The translations under genes and the position numbers were made by a program. This document shows, in pieces, positions 17,431 to 26,684 of a DNA stretch of 37,721 nucleotides. Source of the DNA: Thermoanaerobaculia bacterium (lineage in GTDB: Bacteria > Acidobacteriota > Thermoanaerobaculia > Multivoradales > J023); the NCBI GenBank assembly GCA_028066595.1, contig JALCBJ010000066.1, positions 1-37,721 on the forward strand. The letters are read 5' to 3'. The notes under the pieces were generated by a model. That model had not been told where the DNA came from, did not search any database, and saw only the letters and a list, made by a program, of their open reading frames with translations. How positions within the stretch are numbered: position 1 is the stretch's first letter; the number at the start of each line of letters is the position of its first letter.

Positions 17431-19149
17431 ATGATCGCCCCACGTGCCGACCGGCCCGCTGCCGCACCTCCGAACCTCCGTCTCTGGCCGGGAGTCGTAC
17501 TCGTAGCACTCCAATGGTTGGGGCGCTTCATCGTTCCATTTTTTCTGCCGGACGCCATGCCCTATGGCGTCATGGGTGCGCTGGCTCTCGGTCTGCTCGT
17601 CGTCCTGTGGTGGGTCTTCTTGAGCCGGGCGCCACGGGGCGAGCGCTGGGGAGGCTTGCTGTTGATGGTCGCGGCGATGTTTGGATTCCAGCACCTTGTC
17701 GATCCCTCGATCGCCACCGGAATGATGGGAATGATGTTTCCGATCTATGCTCTCCCCGGGCTGTGTTTGGCTCTTGTCGTCTGGGCTGTCCTGACCCGGA
17801 ACATAGTGGGGCGGGCCCGCCTCGTCACACTGGCCTTGACGATCTTCGGGGCGTTCGGCGTCTGGACATTGGTACGTACCGGCGGCTTCAGCGGGGATCT
17901 CGATCACGAGTTCGCCTGGCGCTGGGCGGAGAGCCACGAGGATCGAGTCGTCGCGCAGCAGCAGACGCTCCGCGAGGTGGCCGCCGACCTCCCCGGTGTG
18001 ACCGGGCCGGCCGAATGGCCCGGCTTCCGAGGGTCAGCCCGCGATAGCGTCGTGCGGCATCCACGGTACGCCACCGATTGGTCCGTGGCTTCTCCGGAGG
18101 AAGTCTGGCGTCGCGACATCGGTCCGGGCTGGGGCTCTTTCGCGGTTCGGGGTGACTTGATCTATACCCAGGAACAGCGCGGAGAGGAGGAGGTCGTGGC
18201 CTGCTACCGTCTATCGTTCGGCGAGCCGGTTTGGCGACACGGTGACCCGGTACGTTTCTGGGAATCGAACGCTGGTGCCGGTCCGCGCGCAACACCGACC
18301 ATCGACGGTGACCAGATCTTCGCCCTTGGAGGAACGGGGCTGATCAATGCTCTGCGCGCCCACGACGGCGAAGTGATCTGGTCGCGAGACGCCGCGGCCG
18401 ACACCGGGACGACGACACCGATGTGGGGCTACTCGGCATCTCCGCTGGTGTCCGGCGACCTTGCCGTGGTGGCAGCGTCCGGGCGTTTGGTGGCCTATGA
18501 CCGGCACAACGGGGACCTCCGCTGGATGGGCCCGGAGGCCACTACGAGTTACAGCTCACCCCACTGGGCGACGTTGCACGGGGAGGGGCAAATCCTGCAT
18601 CTCAACGGCGAGGGTATTCTCAGCTTCGAGCCCGAGACCGGAGAGGTCCTCTGGCGCCACGACTGGGATGGATATCCCATCGTACAGCCGGCCGTGACCT
18701 CTGACGGCGACGTGCTACTCGCCGTCTCCGAGGGCGATGGCCTGCGCCGCTTGCAGGTACGTCGCGCGGCAGCCGGCTGGCAGGCACAGGAACGCTGGAC
18801 CTCGATCCGGCTCAAGCCCTATTTCAATGACTTCGTCGTCCACGAGGGCCATGCCTATGGATTCGACGGCTCGATCATGGCCGCCATCGATATCACCACG
18901 GGGGACCGAGTATGGAAGGGCGGACGCTACGGAAACGGTCAGCTGGTCTTGTTGGCCGAGCAGGACCTGCTCCTCGTGCTGTCGGAAGATGGTGAGTTGG
19001 TCCTGGTTGGAGCCACGCCGGACGGCCATTCCGAGCTGAGCCGCGCCCCGGCCCTCACCGGACGTACGTGGAACCACCCGGTCGTCGTGGGGGACCTCGT
19101 CCTCGTCCGCAACGGCAAAGAGATGGCGGCCTTTCGGCTCCCGGTCTAG
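17431..19149 (+). CDS. Membrane-anchored PQQ-like beta-propeller protein
   Basis: The 572-residue product starts with about five hydrophobic helices in residues 20-150. A segment EWPGFRGSARD near 190-200 marks the start of a PQQ-binding-like beta-propeller found in many Acidobacteriota and Planctomycetes proteins. Repeated units such as GDLRWMG, GEVLWRHDWD and GDRVWKGGRYG show the blade motifs. The propeller probably lies outside the membrane. No catalytic residues for PQQ-dependent dehydrogenases could be confirmed, so it may serve as a scaffold or sensor. It stands alone, 127 bases after the permease, and its ribosome site is inside a perfect hairpin. Confidence 0.78.
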   Translation: MIAPRADRPAAAPPNLRLWPGVVLVALQWLGRFIVPFFLPDAMPYGVMGALALGLLVVLWWVFLSRAPRGERWGGLLLMVAAMFGFQHLVDPSIATGMMGMMFPIYALPGLCLALVVWAVLTRNIVGRARLVTLALTIFGAFGVWTLVRTGGFSGDLDHEFAWRWAESHEDRVVAQQQTLREVAADLPGVTGPAEWPGFRGSARDSVVRHPRYATDWSVASPEEVWRRDIGPGWGSFAVRGDLIYTQEQRGEEEVVACYRLSFGEPVWRHGDPVRFWESNAGAGPRATPTIDGDQIFALGGTGLINALRAHDGEVIWSRDAAADTGTTTPMWGYSASPLVSGDLAVVAASGRLVAYDRHNGDLRWMGPEATTSYSSPHWATLHGEGQILHLNGEGILSFEPETGEVLWRHDWDGYPIVQPAVTSDGDVLLAVSEGDGLRRLQVRRAAAGWQAQERWTSIRLKPYFNDFVVHEGHAYGFDGSIMAAIDITTGDRVWKGGRYGNGQLVLLAEQDLLLVLSEDGELVLVGATPDGHSELSRAPALTGRTWNHPVVVGDLVLVRNGKEMAAFRLPV

Positions 19150-19192
19150 CGCTGTCGAAGCACAGCTCTGCCACGGGCAAGGAGCTTTTGGC

Positions 19193-20605
19193 TCAGCTCC
19201 GACCTCGCGCTCCGTTCCACTCGTCTGCCAGCTCCGAAACCGCTTTTCGGACACGTCGACGCAAGCACCGGACCTCGTCTACACCTCGCCCACCGATCCG
19301 GAGCCGCAGAAAGGCACGGGTCTGACGCCAGAACAGGTCACGACGTTGATGGAGGCGTAGAGCGAAGTAGCCGGTGAAGGGACCGAGGAGCAAAAAGGCA
19401 ACAGCCCAAAGCCAGGCGTCGCCTACCGTCGCTCGGGCAGCGACGAAGGCGGCGGCCGACCACGCAAGCCATGTCAGTGGGAAGAAAACGAGGGAAGCCA
19501 GAAGCTTGTACGTGGCGTCGACGTCGGGACTCGGGCTCTTCCAGCTAGCGAATCGTCCGACCGCCTGATAGGGCAGGAAGTTCATCAGAGTGCCGAATGC
19601 TCCGAGAGGGAAGCGCAGGAGCAGCAGAGCCAGACTCTCGAGGACGAATCCGATGACCTGAGAACGCGGGTATCTGGACGCCACCTGACCGTCGGTCAGA
19701 CCGTAGAGAGCGAGCTGTCGATCGTAGTCGGAAACGCGCTCGGCGACAGCGTGGACTCGGGCCGGCACCCGCTCGAGCAGGCCTTCATAGCCGTCAGCGA
19801 AGACTTTGCGCAGATTGAAGCTCTCTTCCAGCGGCAACTCGCGCAGGGCGCCCTGCTCTGGACGAGCCCAGATCTCGGCGGCCCTGGAGATCAACTCGGC
19901 CTCTCGCCAAGAGTCGTAGTTGAGGGTCACGTCCTCGAGCGCGGCCCGAACCCGATCTGTAAGCGCGCGTACCGCCGCCCTCGGCTCGTTGGCGAATCGA
20001 GCGACCTCTGGCGACGGATCTATGGGATCGCCGACGTGAATCAGAACGCGGCTGCGGAAACGCCCCTTGTCGTCAAAGGTCAATCCCACGGGAACGATGC
20101 GTGTCCCGAGCGGATCGCCGGGGGTACCGAAGCGTTCCTCGGCTTGTAGGACGATGCGACTGACCCCTGTCTTGAGTGGCACGAGGGCCGGTTCGTTGTG
20201 GCTGGTACCTTCGGGAAACAGGGCGATCGCGCCTCCTGCCGCCAACACTTCGTGGCAGCGGCGGAAGGTCTCGGCGTTCTGCTCGGTGTCGACACCGGGA
20301 TCCTGACGCCGATAGACCGGGATCGCCGCCGCCATGTTCAGGAACGGCCGCACCACGGTGTTCCACAGCGTCGATTTGGCGAGGAAGCGTGGCTTGACCG
20401 GCAGAAAGCCGATCAGGAGCGCCGGATCGAGCAAGCCGTTGACGTGATTCCCCACCAAAACCACGGGGTGATCTCGCGGAATCTTCTCCGCGCCCACGAC
20501 CTCCAGCTTGCGGTAGAAGGTTCGCAACAGCCGATTCGCCAGCCAGTCGATGCCTTTGGGCTTGGCGTAGGCGTCATCCGGCAACTCGTGGTCCTGGGAA
20601 ACCAT
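19193..20605 (-). CDS. PlsC-like lysophospholipid acyltransferase with C-terminal membrane region
   Basis: The 470-residue product has an acyltransferase domain in its first 230 residues. The histidine-aspartate pair is H54 and D60 (NHVNGLLDP), a spacing one residue longer than the classical HX4D but known in a subgroup of the family. FPEGTSHNEP (130-139) is the glycerol-phosphate-binding motif. The C-terminal half carries about four hydrophobic segments (roughly 300-330 and 362-415). It likely acylates lysophosphatidate or a related lipid at the inner membrane. No Shine-Dalgarno site precedes the ATG at 20605; TATACC lies seven bases upstream. Confidence 0.8.
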   Translation of the reverse strand: MVSQDHELPDDAYAKPKGIDWLANRLLRTFYRKLEVVGAEKIPRDHPVVLVGNHVNGLLDPALLIGFLPVKPRFLAKSTLWNTVVRPFLNMAAAIPVYRRQDPGVDTEQNAETFRRCHEVLAAGGAIALFPEGTSHNEPALVPLKTGVSRIVLQAEERFGTPGDPLGTRIVPVGLTFDDKGRFRSRVLIHVGDPIDPSPEVARFANEPRAAVRALTDRVRAALEDVTLNYDSWREAELISRAAEIWARPEQGALRELPLEESFNLRKVFADGYEGLLERVPARVHAVAERVSDYDRQLALYGLTDGQVASRYPRSQVIGFVLESLALLLLRFPLGAFGTLMNFLPYQAVGRFASWKSPSPDVDATYKLLASLVFFPLTWLAWSAAAFVAARATVGDAWLWAVAFLLLGPFTGYFALRLHQRRDLFWRQTRAFLRLRIGGRGVDEVRCLRRRVRKAVSELADEWNGARGRS

Positions 20606-20670
20606 GTCGGTCGGTATACCACGTCAAGGAACGTGCGGAGGAGGCTCGTGTGAGCCGAAACTCGACGTGC

Positions 20671-22719
20671 TCAGAAAACCAAGGGTCGACCCGGCAGGGT
20701 TTCTGGCAGCGCTGGGATGACGAGATGCAACTCCTCGTCGCCTAGACGCAGCACAGCACCGCCGCCGCTAAGTAGCGTCGCGGTGTCCCGCTGAGGGGCC
20801 ATGTGAACGGGATCGACGAGTATGGCGACTCCTTCCGCAACCGGACGCCAGTGGTCCTCACCTTCGGCATCTCCCGCCTGCTCCCAAAGGAGGTAGTCGG
20901 CCAACGGCTCGACACCTTGCGGTAGCTCTATCCGTGGTCGCGGTGAGTTTGCGGTCGCGCCGGAGATGAGGAGACGCCCCTGCCGGATGCCGAGATGCCC
21001 GCGGGAATCCGGACGAATCGGCGGCAGGGGAATGTCAGTCAGCTCCGCTACAACGTCCCCGCTGGCCAGAGCCTCGAGATCGAGTCGAACCAGGCTCCAC
21101 GAGCCTTCCAGGGTGAGCAGATAGAGATGTTCGTCGCCATCAAAACTCGCCGCGACCAAGGGTCGGTCCACCAGCTTTGGGTGAGATTGCAACTCACGGA
21201 CCTCGGTGGATGCGGTGTCGAGGAGTGCCAGACGGCTCGGAATCATCGACGCCGTGAGGACGAAGCGTCCGGAAGGTGACGTGACGAGATAGAGGGGCAT
21301 CTCGCCTGGGATCCTGCCGACGGTGCGCACAGCTCGGCTCGGTAGATCGACGTCTTCGATGTGGATCTCGTCGCCGTCCGGCTCGAGGGTTGCAAACCGG
21401 AGTCGGGTCGCCGACAAGAAAGCTGGCAAGTAGGCGAGGCGTTCGAGAGCAAAGACGAGCCGAGACTTCTCGATCCCGGGTTGCCATACTTCGAGCTTGT
21501 CGTGAGCGAGCGCCAGCAGCTCGCCGTAGGGTGACCAGGCTAGCTGGTGATCCCATCGCTCAGTGAAGATCCCGGAGGGCCTGGGCGGGGACTCGGCCGA
21601 CTCCGACGACCAAGCCCAGACCTCGCAATCGAGATCGATGAGTCGCCGACAACGGGTCCAGGCGAGTTGGTGTGTGCGATCAGCCGCCGCCACTGCCGCG
21701 ACTGGTCCCGTGACCGCGCGGTACCCTTCGTCGGAGAAGATCACACCGGTGCGCAGTCCGAGGCGGTTCGCGGCCTTTCCCCGGGCCAGTGCGACACGCC
21801 CGTCGGGCGTGGTGAGTACCCGCTCAGCGGCCTGTAGATCGTCCGGTGAGGGCGTTGCCAGCCAGTGTGCAGCTCCGAGGAACCCGAGCGACGCCAAGCC
21901 GAGAAGCGGCCAAGCCGTGCGGGAGAACTTACCGTGTCCGCGTGCAAGATCGGTGCGACCGTGAGCGAGTTGGCGCGCGCCTGCCACCAGCAAGACGGTG
22001 CCGGTGGCGGCGGCAAAGAAACGCTCCGCCGCCACCAAAGCGGCGAATGCCTGGGCCGATATCAACAGGTCGCGGACTGCCAGTACTAGCACCGTCACGA
22101 TCAGGAAGCCGCCGAAGTCGAGCAAAGTCCAGGCATCGCGGGACCGGACGGCGGTGCTGGCCAGGTGCGCGAAGAGTAGGAACGAGAGCAGGAGACCCAA
22201 GAGTCCTACCGGTGCCAGGGCTCTCAAGAGTAGAAGGGTCGCTTCGCCGACATAGAACGGACCCCACGGAGAGGCCAGGTCCATGCCCGGCGCCGTCGCA
22301 GGCATCGTCCACGGATCGATGGCGGGCTCTCGCGAAGTGACGTCCGAGGGCTGGGCCAGCCAAGTGGGCAACAGCAAGCTCAGGCCGATCGCCGCGACGA
22401 GGATCAGTGCAGCCGTCACGCGGCCCACCCACAGCGCGTGCGTTTCCAGTGGCCGTGAGACGAAGAAGCTGAATCGCCCCTCGGCGAGGTCGCGGGCTGC
22501 GAGCCCGTCGCCCAGAAGCGCCAGAGAAGCTATCCAGAACAGACCACCGCCCACGACAGTGGTGGCGATGCGCAGATCGAGAGCCGACTCTCCTTCGGCC
22601 GCATAGAGAATCGGCAGCAGCAGCGGCACGAAGCCGGTCGCTAACGCTGCCGCCCACAAGAGCCACCATTCTGCGAGGTCGCGGCGTAGCTGCGTCAGAA
22701 ACTGAGCCAAGAACGTCAT
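20671..22719 (-). CDS. ABC-2-type permease with C-terminal propeller-like domain (second)
   Basis: The 682-residue product has about seven hydrophobic segments in residues 18-286, laid out like an ABC-2 permease. A soluble region of nearly 400 residues follows. Parts such as LAWSPYGELLALAHDKLEVW and LVTSPSGRFVLTASM resemble WD40/TolB-like propeller blades. With an odd number of helices the propeller would lie outside the cytoplasm. The gene overlaps the preceding permease gene by four bases and closes a four-gene operon. It appears to be a paralogue of that gene, so the two may form a heterodimer with the ATPase. The substrate is unknown. Confidence 0.7.
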   Translation of the reverse strand: MTFLAQFLTQLRRDLAEWWLLWAAALATGFVPLLLPILYAAEGESALDLRIATTVVGGGLFWIASLALLGDGLAARDLAEGRFSFFVSRPLETHALWVGRVTAALILVAAIGLSLLLPTWLAQPSDVTSREPAIDPWTMPATAPGMDLASPWGPFYVGEATLLLLRALAPVGLLGLLLSFLLFAHLASTAVRSRDAWTLLDFGGFLIVTVLVLAVRDLLISAQAFAALVAAERFFAAATGTVLLVAGARQLAHGRTDLARGHGKFSRTAWPLLGLASLGFLGAAHWLATPSPDDLQAAERVLTTPDGRVALARGKAANRLGLRTGVIFSDEGYRAVTGPVAAVAAADRTHQLAWTRCRRLIDLDCEVWAWSSESAESPPRPSGIFTERWDHQLAWSPYGELLALAHDKLEVWQPGIEKSRLVFALERLAYLPAFLSATRLRFATLEPDGDEIHIEDVDLPSRAVRTVGRIPGEMPLYLVTSPSGRFVLTASMIPSRLALLDTASTEVRELQSHPKLVDRPLVAASFDGDEHLYLLTLEGSWSLVRLDLEALASGDVVAELTDIPLPPIRPDSRGHLGIRQGRLLISGATANSPRPRIELPQGVEPLADYLLWEQAGDAEGEDHWRPVAEGVAILVDPVHMAPQRDTATLLSGGGAVLRLGDEELHLVIPALPETLPGRPLVF

Positions 22720-24671
22720 GGCTCGCTACCCCAAGGTGGACCAAGAATCGGTTTCAGGCTGGAGGTCGGATCCTGCAGGTCCAGGAGCTCAGGATCGAAG
22801 CGATAGGGCATGCCCCTTTCGTTGAGGAGCCAGGCCTCGCGGCCGGAATCCATCTCGACGCTGTAGGGCAGCACCTGAAATCCATCGAAGGATGCCACGA
22901 CGCGGCCAGCATCGAGATCGACACAGTGAGCTGCCCAGCTGTCCTCATGCCACCTGATTCGCGATCCGTTGAAGTCCATCCGAGCGCGCGAACGTAGTAC
23001 GAGAGAGCGGTTCCACCATCTAAGCCGAGCGCTGTGACGCGCGATATCGGCCACCGAGACCATCAGGCAGCCAGATTCGATCTCTGGACCCAAAAAAGCC
23101 AACTGCCATCGCTGTCGAAGGGCCTCTGTCTGATGCAGTCGCCTCCTCGGAGGCAGGACGATCGGCTCTCTTGCGACGCCTTCCAGGTCCCGCCGGAAGA
23201 GGGAGAGCTCACCTGGATGGGTCCATACGGTCCAGCCTTCTGTGGCCCGAGAGGTCAAGGAATCCCCGAGAAGCTCCGTGGGTACTCGCGAGTGGTTGGG
23301 CGCTGCGTTGGAGTTGACGCGCAAACGTAGCCCTCGCCTGGACCACAGCTCCACGGGTTCTGCGAGTTCATTCTTTGACCCAGACCGTGCGAGCTGTCTG
23401 CGGCTACCGTCGTGCGAGACCGCTTCCAGTACCCATCCGGAGTTCCGCCTGCGGACCGCCGCGACAGATCCGTCCTCGAGGGTTCCTGCCAGACTGACGA
23501 CATCCGGAACTTCGATCTCGGTGACCTGTTGCCATCGAGAAACCTCGTGCCGGAGCAGCTGGTCTCGTTCGACCCGCCAAACCACCTTGCCATCGGTCGA
23601 CAAGAGGAGTCGGCCGGAGACCACAGAGGGGTGGTCTGTGCTGCCGAGGTCGATCGGAACAGGTCGGTCCTCTTCGAGGTTCAGCATCCGCAAACTGCAG
23701 TTCCTCGGGCTACATTCCGTCCAAAGCACGGTTCGGCCCCGGAGCAGGGGTGAGTCGTCGATCGATCTGGACGTCTCGACGGCGATGCGCCGGTTTTCCT
23801 CGAAGTCGACCACAAAATATAGAGCTCTGGTCAGGTGGTCCGTGGACTTCAGCCAGACGGCCGAGCCGTCGTTCGACGGCACAACGGACTGGAACGATCT
23901 GATGTCTTCCCAACCCTTCGCCAACTCGGATCGGAGGTGGAGGTCGAAGAACAACGCCGCTCCGAGGAGCAACGGCCAGAACGTCAAGGAGAATACGGCA
24001 TGCAGTCGACCGCGCTGTGTTCCGCCAAAGCGGAGCTGAACCCAAACACCGAGACTTGCTGCCACCATGGCCACGACGCCGAGAAGCAGTATGACGATCT
24101 CGGGTATCCCGGGAATCTCTGCGCCAGAGGATCGCCCCACGGTCGAACCGACCAGCAGCATCGTGCTGGCGAAAGCAGCGAGGTCCAGGAGCGACCACTG
24201 ATTGCGCAACTTCAGGGCCACTGCGACCACGTGACCCAGCGCGAACGCCAGAGCCGCCGAGTAGAGTCCCAGGTGAAGGGACGGGCCTTCTATTGTGTGT
24301 AGAAGCTTCCCGGTCAGCGCAAAGGTCGGCAGCAGGATCAGGTTCGTGCTCAGTCCGATCAACAGGACTGCAGCCACAACGCGTCCCATGGCCAACTGCC
24401 AGGGGCGGATCGGTCGGGCCAGGTAGAAGCCAGTACGACCCGCGGCTTGGTCCGAAGCGAACAGTCCGAGTCCGAGGAGAAGCGCCGTGAGGCTGAAGAA
24501 GATCATCGCCACACTGAGCGCTGTGCTGTCGAGGAGATCTTGGCGAGACGCTCGGAATCCCAACGGCAGATACGCGGTGATCGGGCAAAGGACTCCGAGG
24601 AAAAGACCCAACAGGGGCAGATGCCATCGTTCCTCGACCTCTCGCCGTAGCACCGCCCAGAATCCACGCAC
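22716..24671 (-). CDS. ABC-2-type permease with C-terminal propeller-like domain (first)
   Basis: The 651-residue product resembles its downstream neighbour in layout: about seven hydrophobic segments in residues 18-255, then a soluble region of about 390 residues. The soluble part has short repeated strand-rich units (for example DGSAVWLKS, DGKVVWRVE, DGSVAAVRRR), suggesting a propeller. The membrane part contains GFYLARPIRPWQLAMGRV, similar to ABC-2 permeases that pair with YtrB-like ATPases. It starts two bases after the ATPase stop and overlaps the next permease by four bases. Function in export, lipid handling or envelope stress is inferred only from context. Confidence 0.7.
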   Translation of the reverse strand: MRGFWAVLRREVEERWHLPLLGLFLGVLCPITAYLPLGFRASRQDLLDSTALSVAMIFFSLTALLLGLGLFASDQAAGRTGFYLARPIRPWQLAMGRVVAAVLLIGLSTNLILLPTFALTGKLLHTIEGPSLHLGLYSAALAFALGHVVAVALKLRNQWSLLDLAAFASTMLLVGSTVGRSSGAEIPGIPEIVILLLGVVAMVAASLGVWVQLRFGGTQRGRLHAVFSLTFWPLLLGAALFFDLHLRSELAKGWEDIRSFQSVVPSNDGSAVWLKSTDHLTRALYFVVDFEENRRIAVETSRSIDDSPLLRGRTVLWTECSPRNCSLRMLNLEEDRPVPIDLGSTDHPSVVSGRLLLSTDGKVVWRVERDQLLRHEVSRWQQVTEIEVPDVVSLAGTLEDGSVAAVRRRNSGWVLEAVSHDGSRRQLARSGSKNELAEPVELWSRRGLRLRVNSNAAPNHSRVPTELLGDSLTSRATEGWTVWTHPGELSLFRRDLEGVAREPIVLPPRRRLHQTEALRQRWQLAFLGPEIESGCLMVSVADIARHSARLRWWNRSLVLRSRARMDFNGSRIRWHEDSWAAHCVDLDAGRVVASFDGFQVLPYSVEMDSGREAWLLNERGMPYRFDPELLDLQDPTSSLKPILGPPWGSEP

Positions 24672-24673
24672 GC

Positions 24674-25633
24674 TCAGGTCTCCTTACCAGAACCGTCCGG
24701 ACTCGGGTCCGTTGCGGAGCTTCCCAGCGCGATGATGATCTCTTCCAGCGCTGCCGGTTCGACCTCGAGGCGCTCGCCGAAGACATCGCGAAACGAGGCC
24801 TCCAGCTCCTCGTCCCAACGGCTGGCCAGGATGCTCACTCGTCGACCCTGCTTTTTGCGTTCCGCAGGAACTGCCTCCCGAACCAGCTCGTCGAGAAGCT
24901 CACGATCTGACTCCTCTTTCGGAGTCAGTATCAACCGCCGGAACCGCTGCTTCAGCTCCTCGAGCTCCTCGTCGATGCGCAGCCCACCGTCCCGCAGCAA
25001 TGCGACTCGTTGGGCGATCGATTCGACGCCAGCGAGATCGTGGCTGGTGAGCAGCACGCTGATGCCGCGATCCGCCAGCTCACCGATGACTTCCTCGAAG
25101 ACCCCGCGTCGGGCCACGGCGTCGAGGCCGAGCGTAGGGTCGTCGAGGATTAGCAGATCGGGCGCGGGTGCAAGAGCCAGCGCCAGCATGACCTGGGCTT
25201 TCTGGCCCTTCGACAACGACCGGAAGGCGACCTTGTCCGGCACGCCGTAGCGCGCCAAGCGCACGGAGAAGCTCTCTGCGTCCCACGATGGGTAGAGGCG
25301 GGAGCAGAATTTTCCGAGGGCCCGCGCATTCATCGTGGGAGGTGCATCCGGCTCTTCCGGCACCACGCCGACGCGGGCCATCAACCGTGCCCGATGTCGC
25401 CACACGTCTTCGCCGAACAATGAGCATCTGCCGGACGTCGCCTTCTGCTGCCCGAGTAGACAGCGGACAAGGGACGACTTCCCAGCTCCGTTCCGTCCGA
25501 CCAGGGCCACTACCTCGCCGGGGTCGACATGGAGATGGAGGTCTTGGAGTACGGTCGTACGCCCGTAGCGCACCGTGACATTCTTTGCAGCGAGCACGGG
25601 ATTCGCGGAGGCAGACTGGGATCTAGACGTCAT
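24674..25633 (-). CDS. ABC transporter ATP-binding protein (YtrB/BcrA type)
   Basis: The 319-residue ATPase drives the two permeases encoded after it. Walker A is G46RNGAGKS53, the signature is LSKGQ (140-144), and Walker B is LLILDDPT, with D165 at the place where glutamate usually activates water. Aspartate there occurs in other ATPases of this subgroup. A C-terminal extension of about 100 residues follows the nucleotide domain. Its start overlaps the stop of the GntR gene by four bases, giving a tightly packed operon: regulator, ATPase, permease, permease. That order is typical of YtrA-regulated systems. Confidence 0.9.
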   Translation of the reverse strand: MTSRSQSASANPVLAAKNVTVRYGRTTVLQDLHLHVDPGEVVALVGRNGAGKSSLVRCLLGQQKATSGRCSLFGEDVWRHRARLMARVGVVPEEPDAPPTMNARALGKFCSRLYPSWDAESFSVRLARYGVPDKVAFRSLSKGQKAQVMLALALAPAPDLLILDDPTLGLDAVARRGVFEEVIGELADRGISVLLTSHDLAGVESIAQRVALLRDGGLRIDEELEELKQRFRRLILTPKEESDRELLDELVREAVPAERKKQGRRVSILASRWDEELEASFRDVFGERLEVEPAALEEIIIALGSSATDPSPDGSGKET

Positions 25634-26067
25634 TCATTCACCTCCCGAGGATCTTCCAAAGCAAGGGATTTCGCGCCGTCTCCATCGACGGCGGGCCGTA
25701 CCGTTCTGAACGCTTCCCGGAGCACTGCGACGCTCTCGGTTTCATCGGCCCTCAGGTTGCGGGCCGAGATGGCGTAGCGACGGGCCGCCTCCAGCAGTTT
25801 GGCGTGGCGTTCCTCGTCGTCCAGTCGAGGCGGATCGGCCGATACGAATGTTCCCTCACCGCGCCGCACCGTCAGAACACCTCGGTCGGCCAGGCGCCGG
25901 TAGGCCTTGGACACCGTCAGGGGATTCACCCGCAGCTCCTTCGCCATCTCGCGCACCGACGCGACCGGATCTTCCGGACGTAGCGCCCCGGTGGCGATGA
26001 GATTGAGGACGCCTTCCTCGATCTGTTTCCAGATCGGAACCGCGTCAGATGGATCGATTCGTAGCAT
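25630..26067 (-). CDS. GntR-family regulator, YtrA subfamily
   Basis: The 145-residue product is a short GntR regulator. The winged helix covers residues 10-78, with VASVREMAKELRVNPLTVSK as helix-turn-helix. The C-terminal tail is only about 60 residues and lacks the larger effector domains, as in YtrA-type regulators. These usually repress an ABC operon in which they are the first gene, exactly as here. Its ATG has AGG eight to ten bases upstream. A palindrome overlaps its promoter. Cell-envelope stress is the usual inducer in the subfamily; the signal here is unknown. Confidence 0.9.
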   Translation of the reverse strand: MLRIDPSDAVPIWKQIEEGVLNLIATGALRPEDPVASVREMAKELRVNPLTVSKAYRRLADRGVLTVRRGEGTFVSADPPRLDDEERHAKLLEAARRYAISARNLRADETESVAVLREAFRTVRPAVDGDGAKSLALEDPREVNE

Positions 26068-26101
26068 GTTGGCAACCTGTCGGCGTTTCGTCGACTGATT
26101 C

Positions 26102-26130
26102 AGTGTAATACACTAGTAACACACTTGCAA
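26102..26130 (-). promoter_or_regulatory. Promoter and operator of the gntR-ABC operon
   Basis: On the minus strand TTGCAA (26125-26130), a 17-base spacer and TACACT (26102-26107) form a plausible promoter. AGTGTA-A-TACACT (26102-26114) is a perfect inverted repeat, and a third ACACT lies at 26121-26125. The repeat covers the -10 and spacer, the usual place for YtrA-type repression. Confidence 0.6.
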
Positions 26131-26302
26131 TCCACTCTCGTGGACCTTGCGGAATCAGAGCTCTTGCAGGTGCGCACCGGACAAGCCGCGCACGGATCGA
26201 GACCGACGAGAGCTAGCACCGGACGCCGAGGCACTTCCTGGCTTCGACACGCGCAGGAATGAACACGGCCTTTTCGTTGTTATCCTCGTTGAATGCTTCC
26301 GT

Positions 26303-26653
26303 GGGGGCGCACTGGCTTCGACGGGTAGCAAGCAAGGCCGGAGTGGCGTGCCGGATCCATCCGCAAATGGAAACAACACAACTGCCAACGATAACCTGGC
26401 ATACGCGGCGGCCTAACCACCCCGCGCGTTTCGTAGACGGACTCTGATTCGCAGGCCCCTACGAAGCGACGATTAAGCGAATCGAACGGTACGGCGGGGC
26501 TTCGAGCCGTACCCGGATCACACCGAAGCTAGCTACGACGCCGGGCAGCGGTCTGACCAAGCAGCGTAGCGAATCCTAGACAGGCCGCTACGCACGTAGA
26601 AGCTTCGGTATTGAGCTACTCGGACGTGGGTTCAATTCCCACCGCCTCCACCA
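26303..26653 (+). ncRNA. ssrA: Transfer-messenger RNA (tmRNA)
   Basis: tmRNA frees stalled ribosomes and tags the unfinished protein for degradation with SmpB. The 5' end GGGGGCGCACTGGCTTCGAC is typical. GGGGGCG (26303-26309) pairs with CGCCTCC (26643-26649), followed by an encoded ACCA. The T arm reads GTGGGTTCAATTCCCAC. The tag frame at 26384-26416 codes for ANDNLAYAAA and stops with TAA. The length, 351 bases, is normal for a one-piece tmRNA. It stands alone between two minus-strand genes. Confidence 0.96.
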
Positions 26654-26684
26654 ATACGCCGCGCATTCACATTCGAGAGTACGT

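Noticed and set aside
26147..26416. Plus-strand frame of 89 codons ending in ANDNLAYAAA
   Set aside because: Its end is the tmRNA tag frame; the upstream part crosses the tmRNA acceptor region and is not a protein gene.
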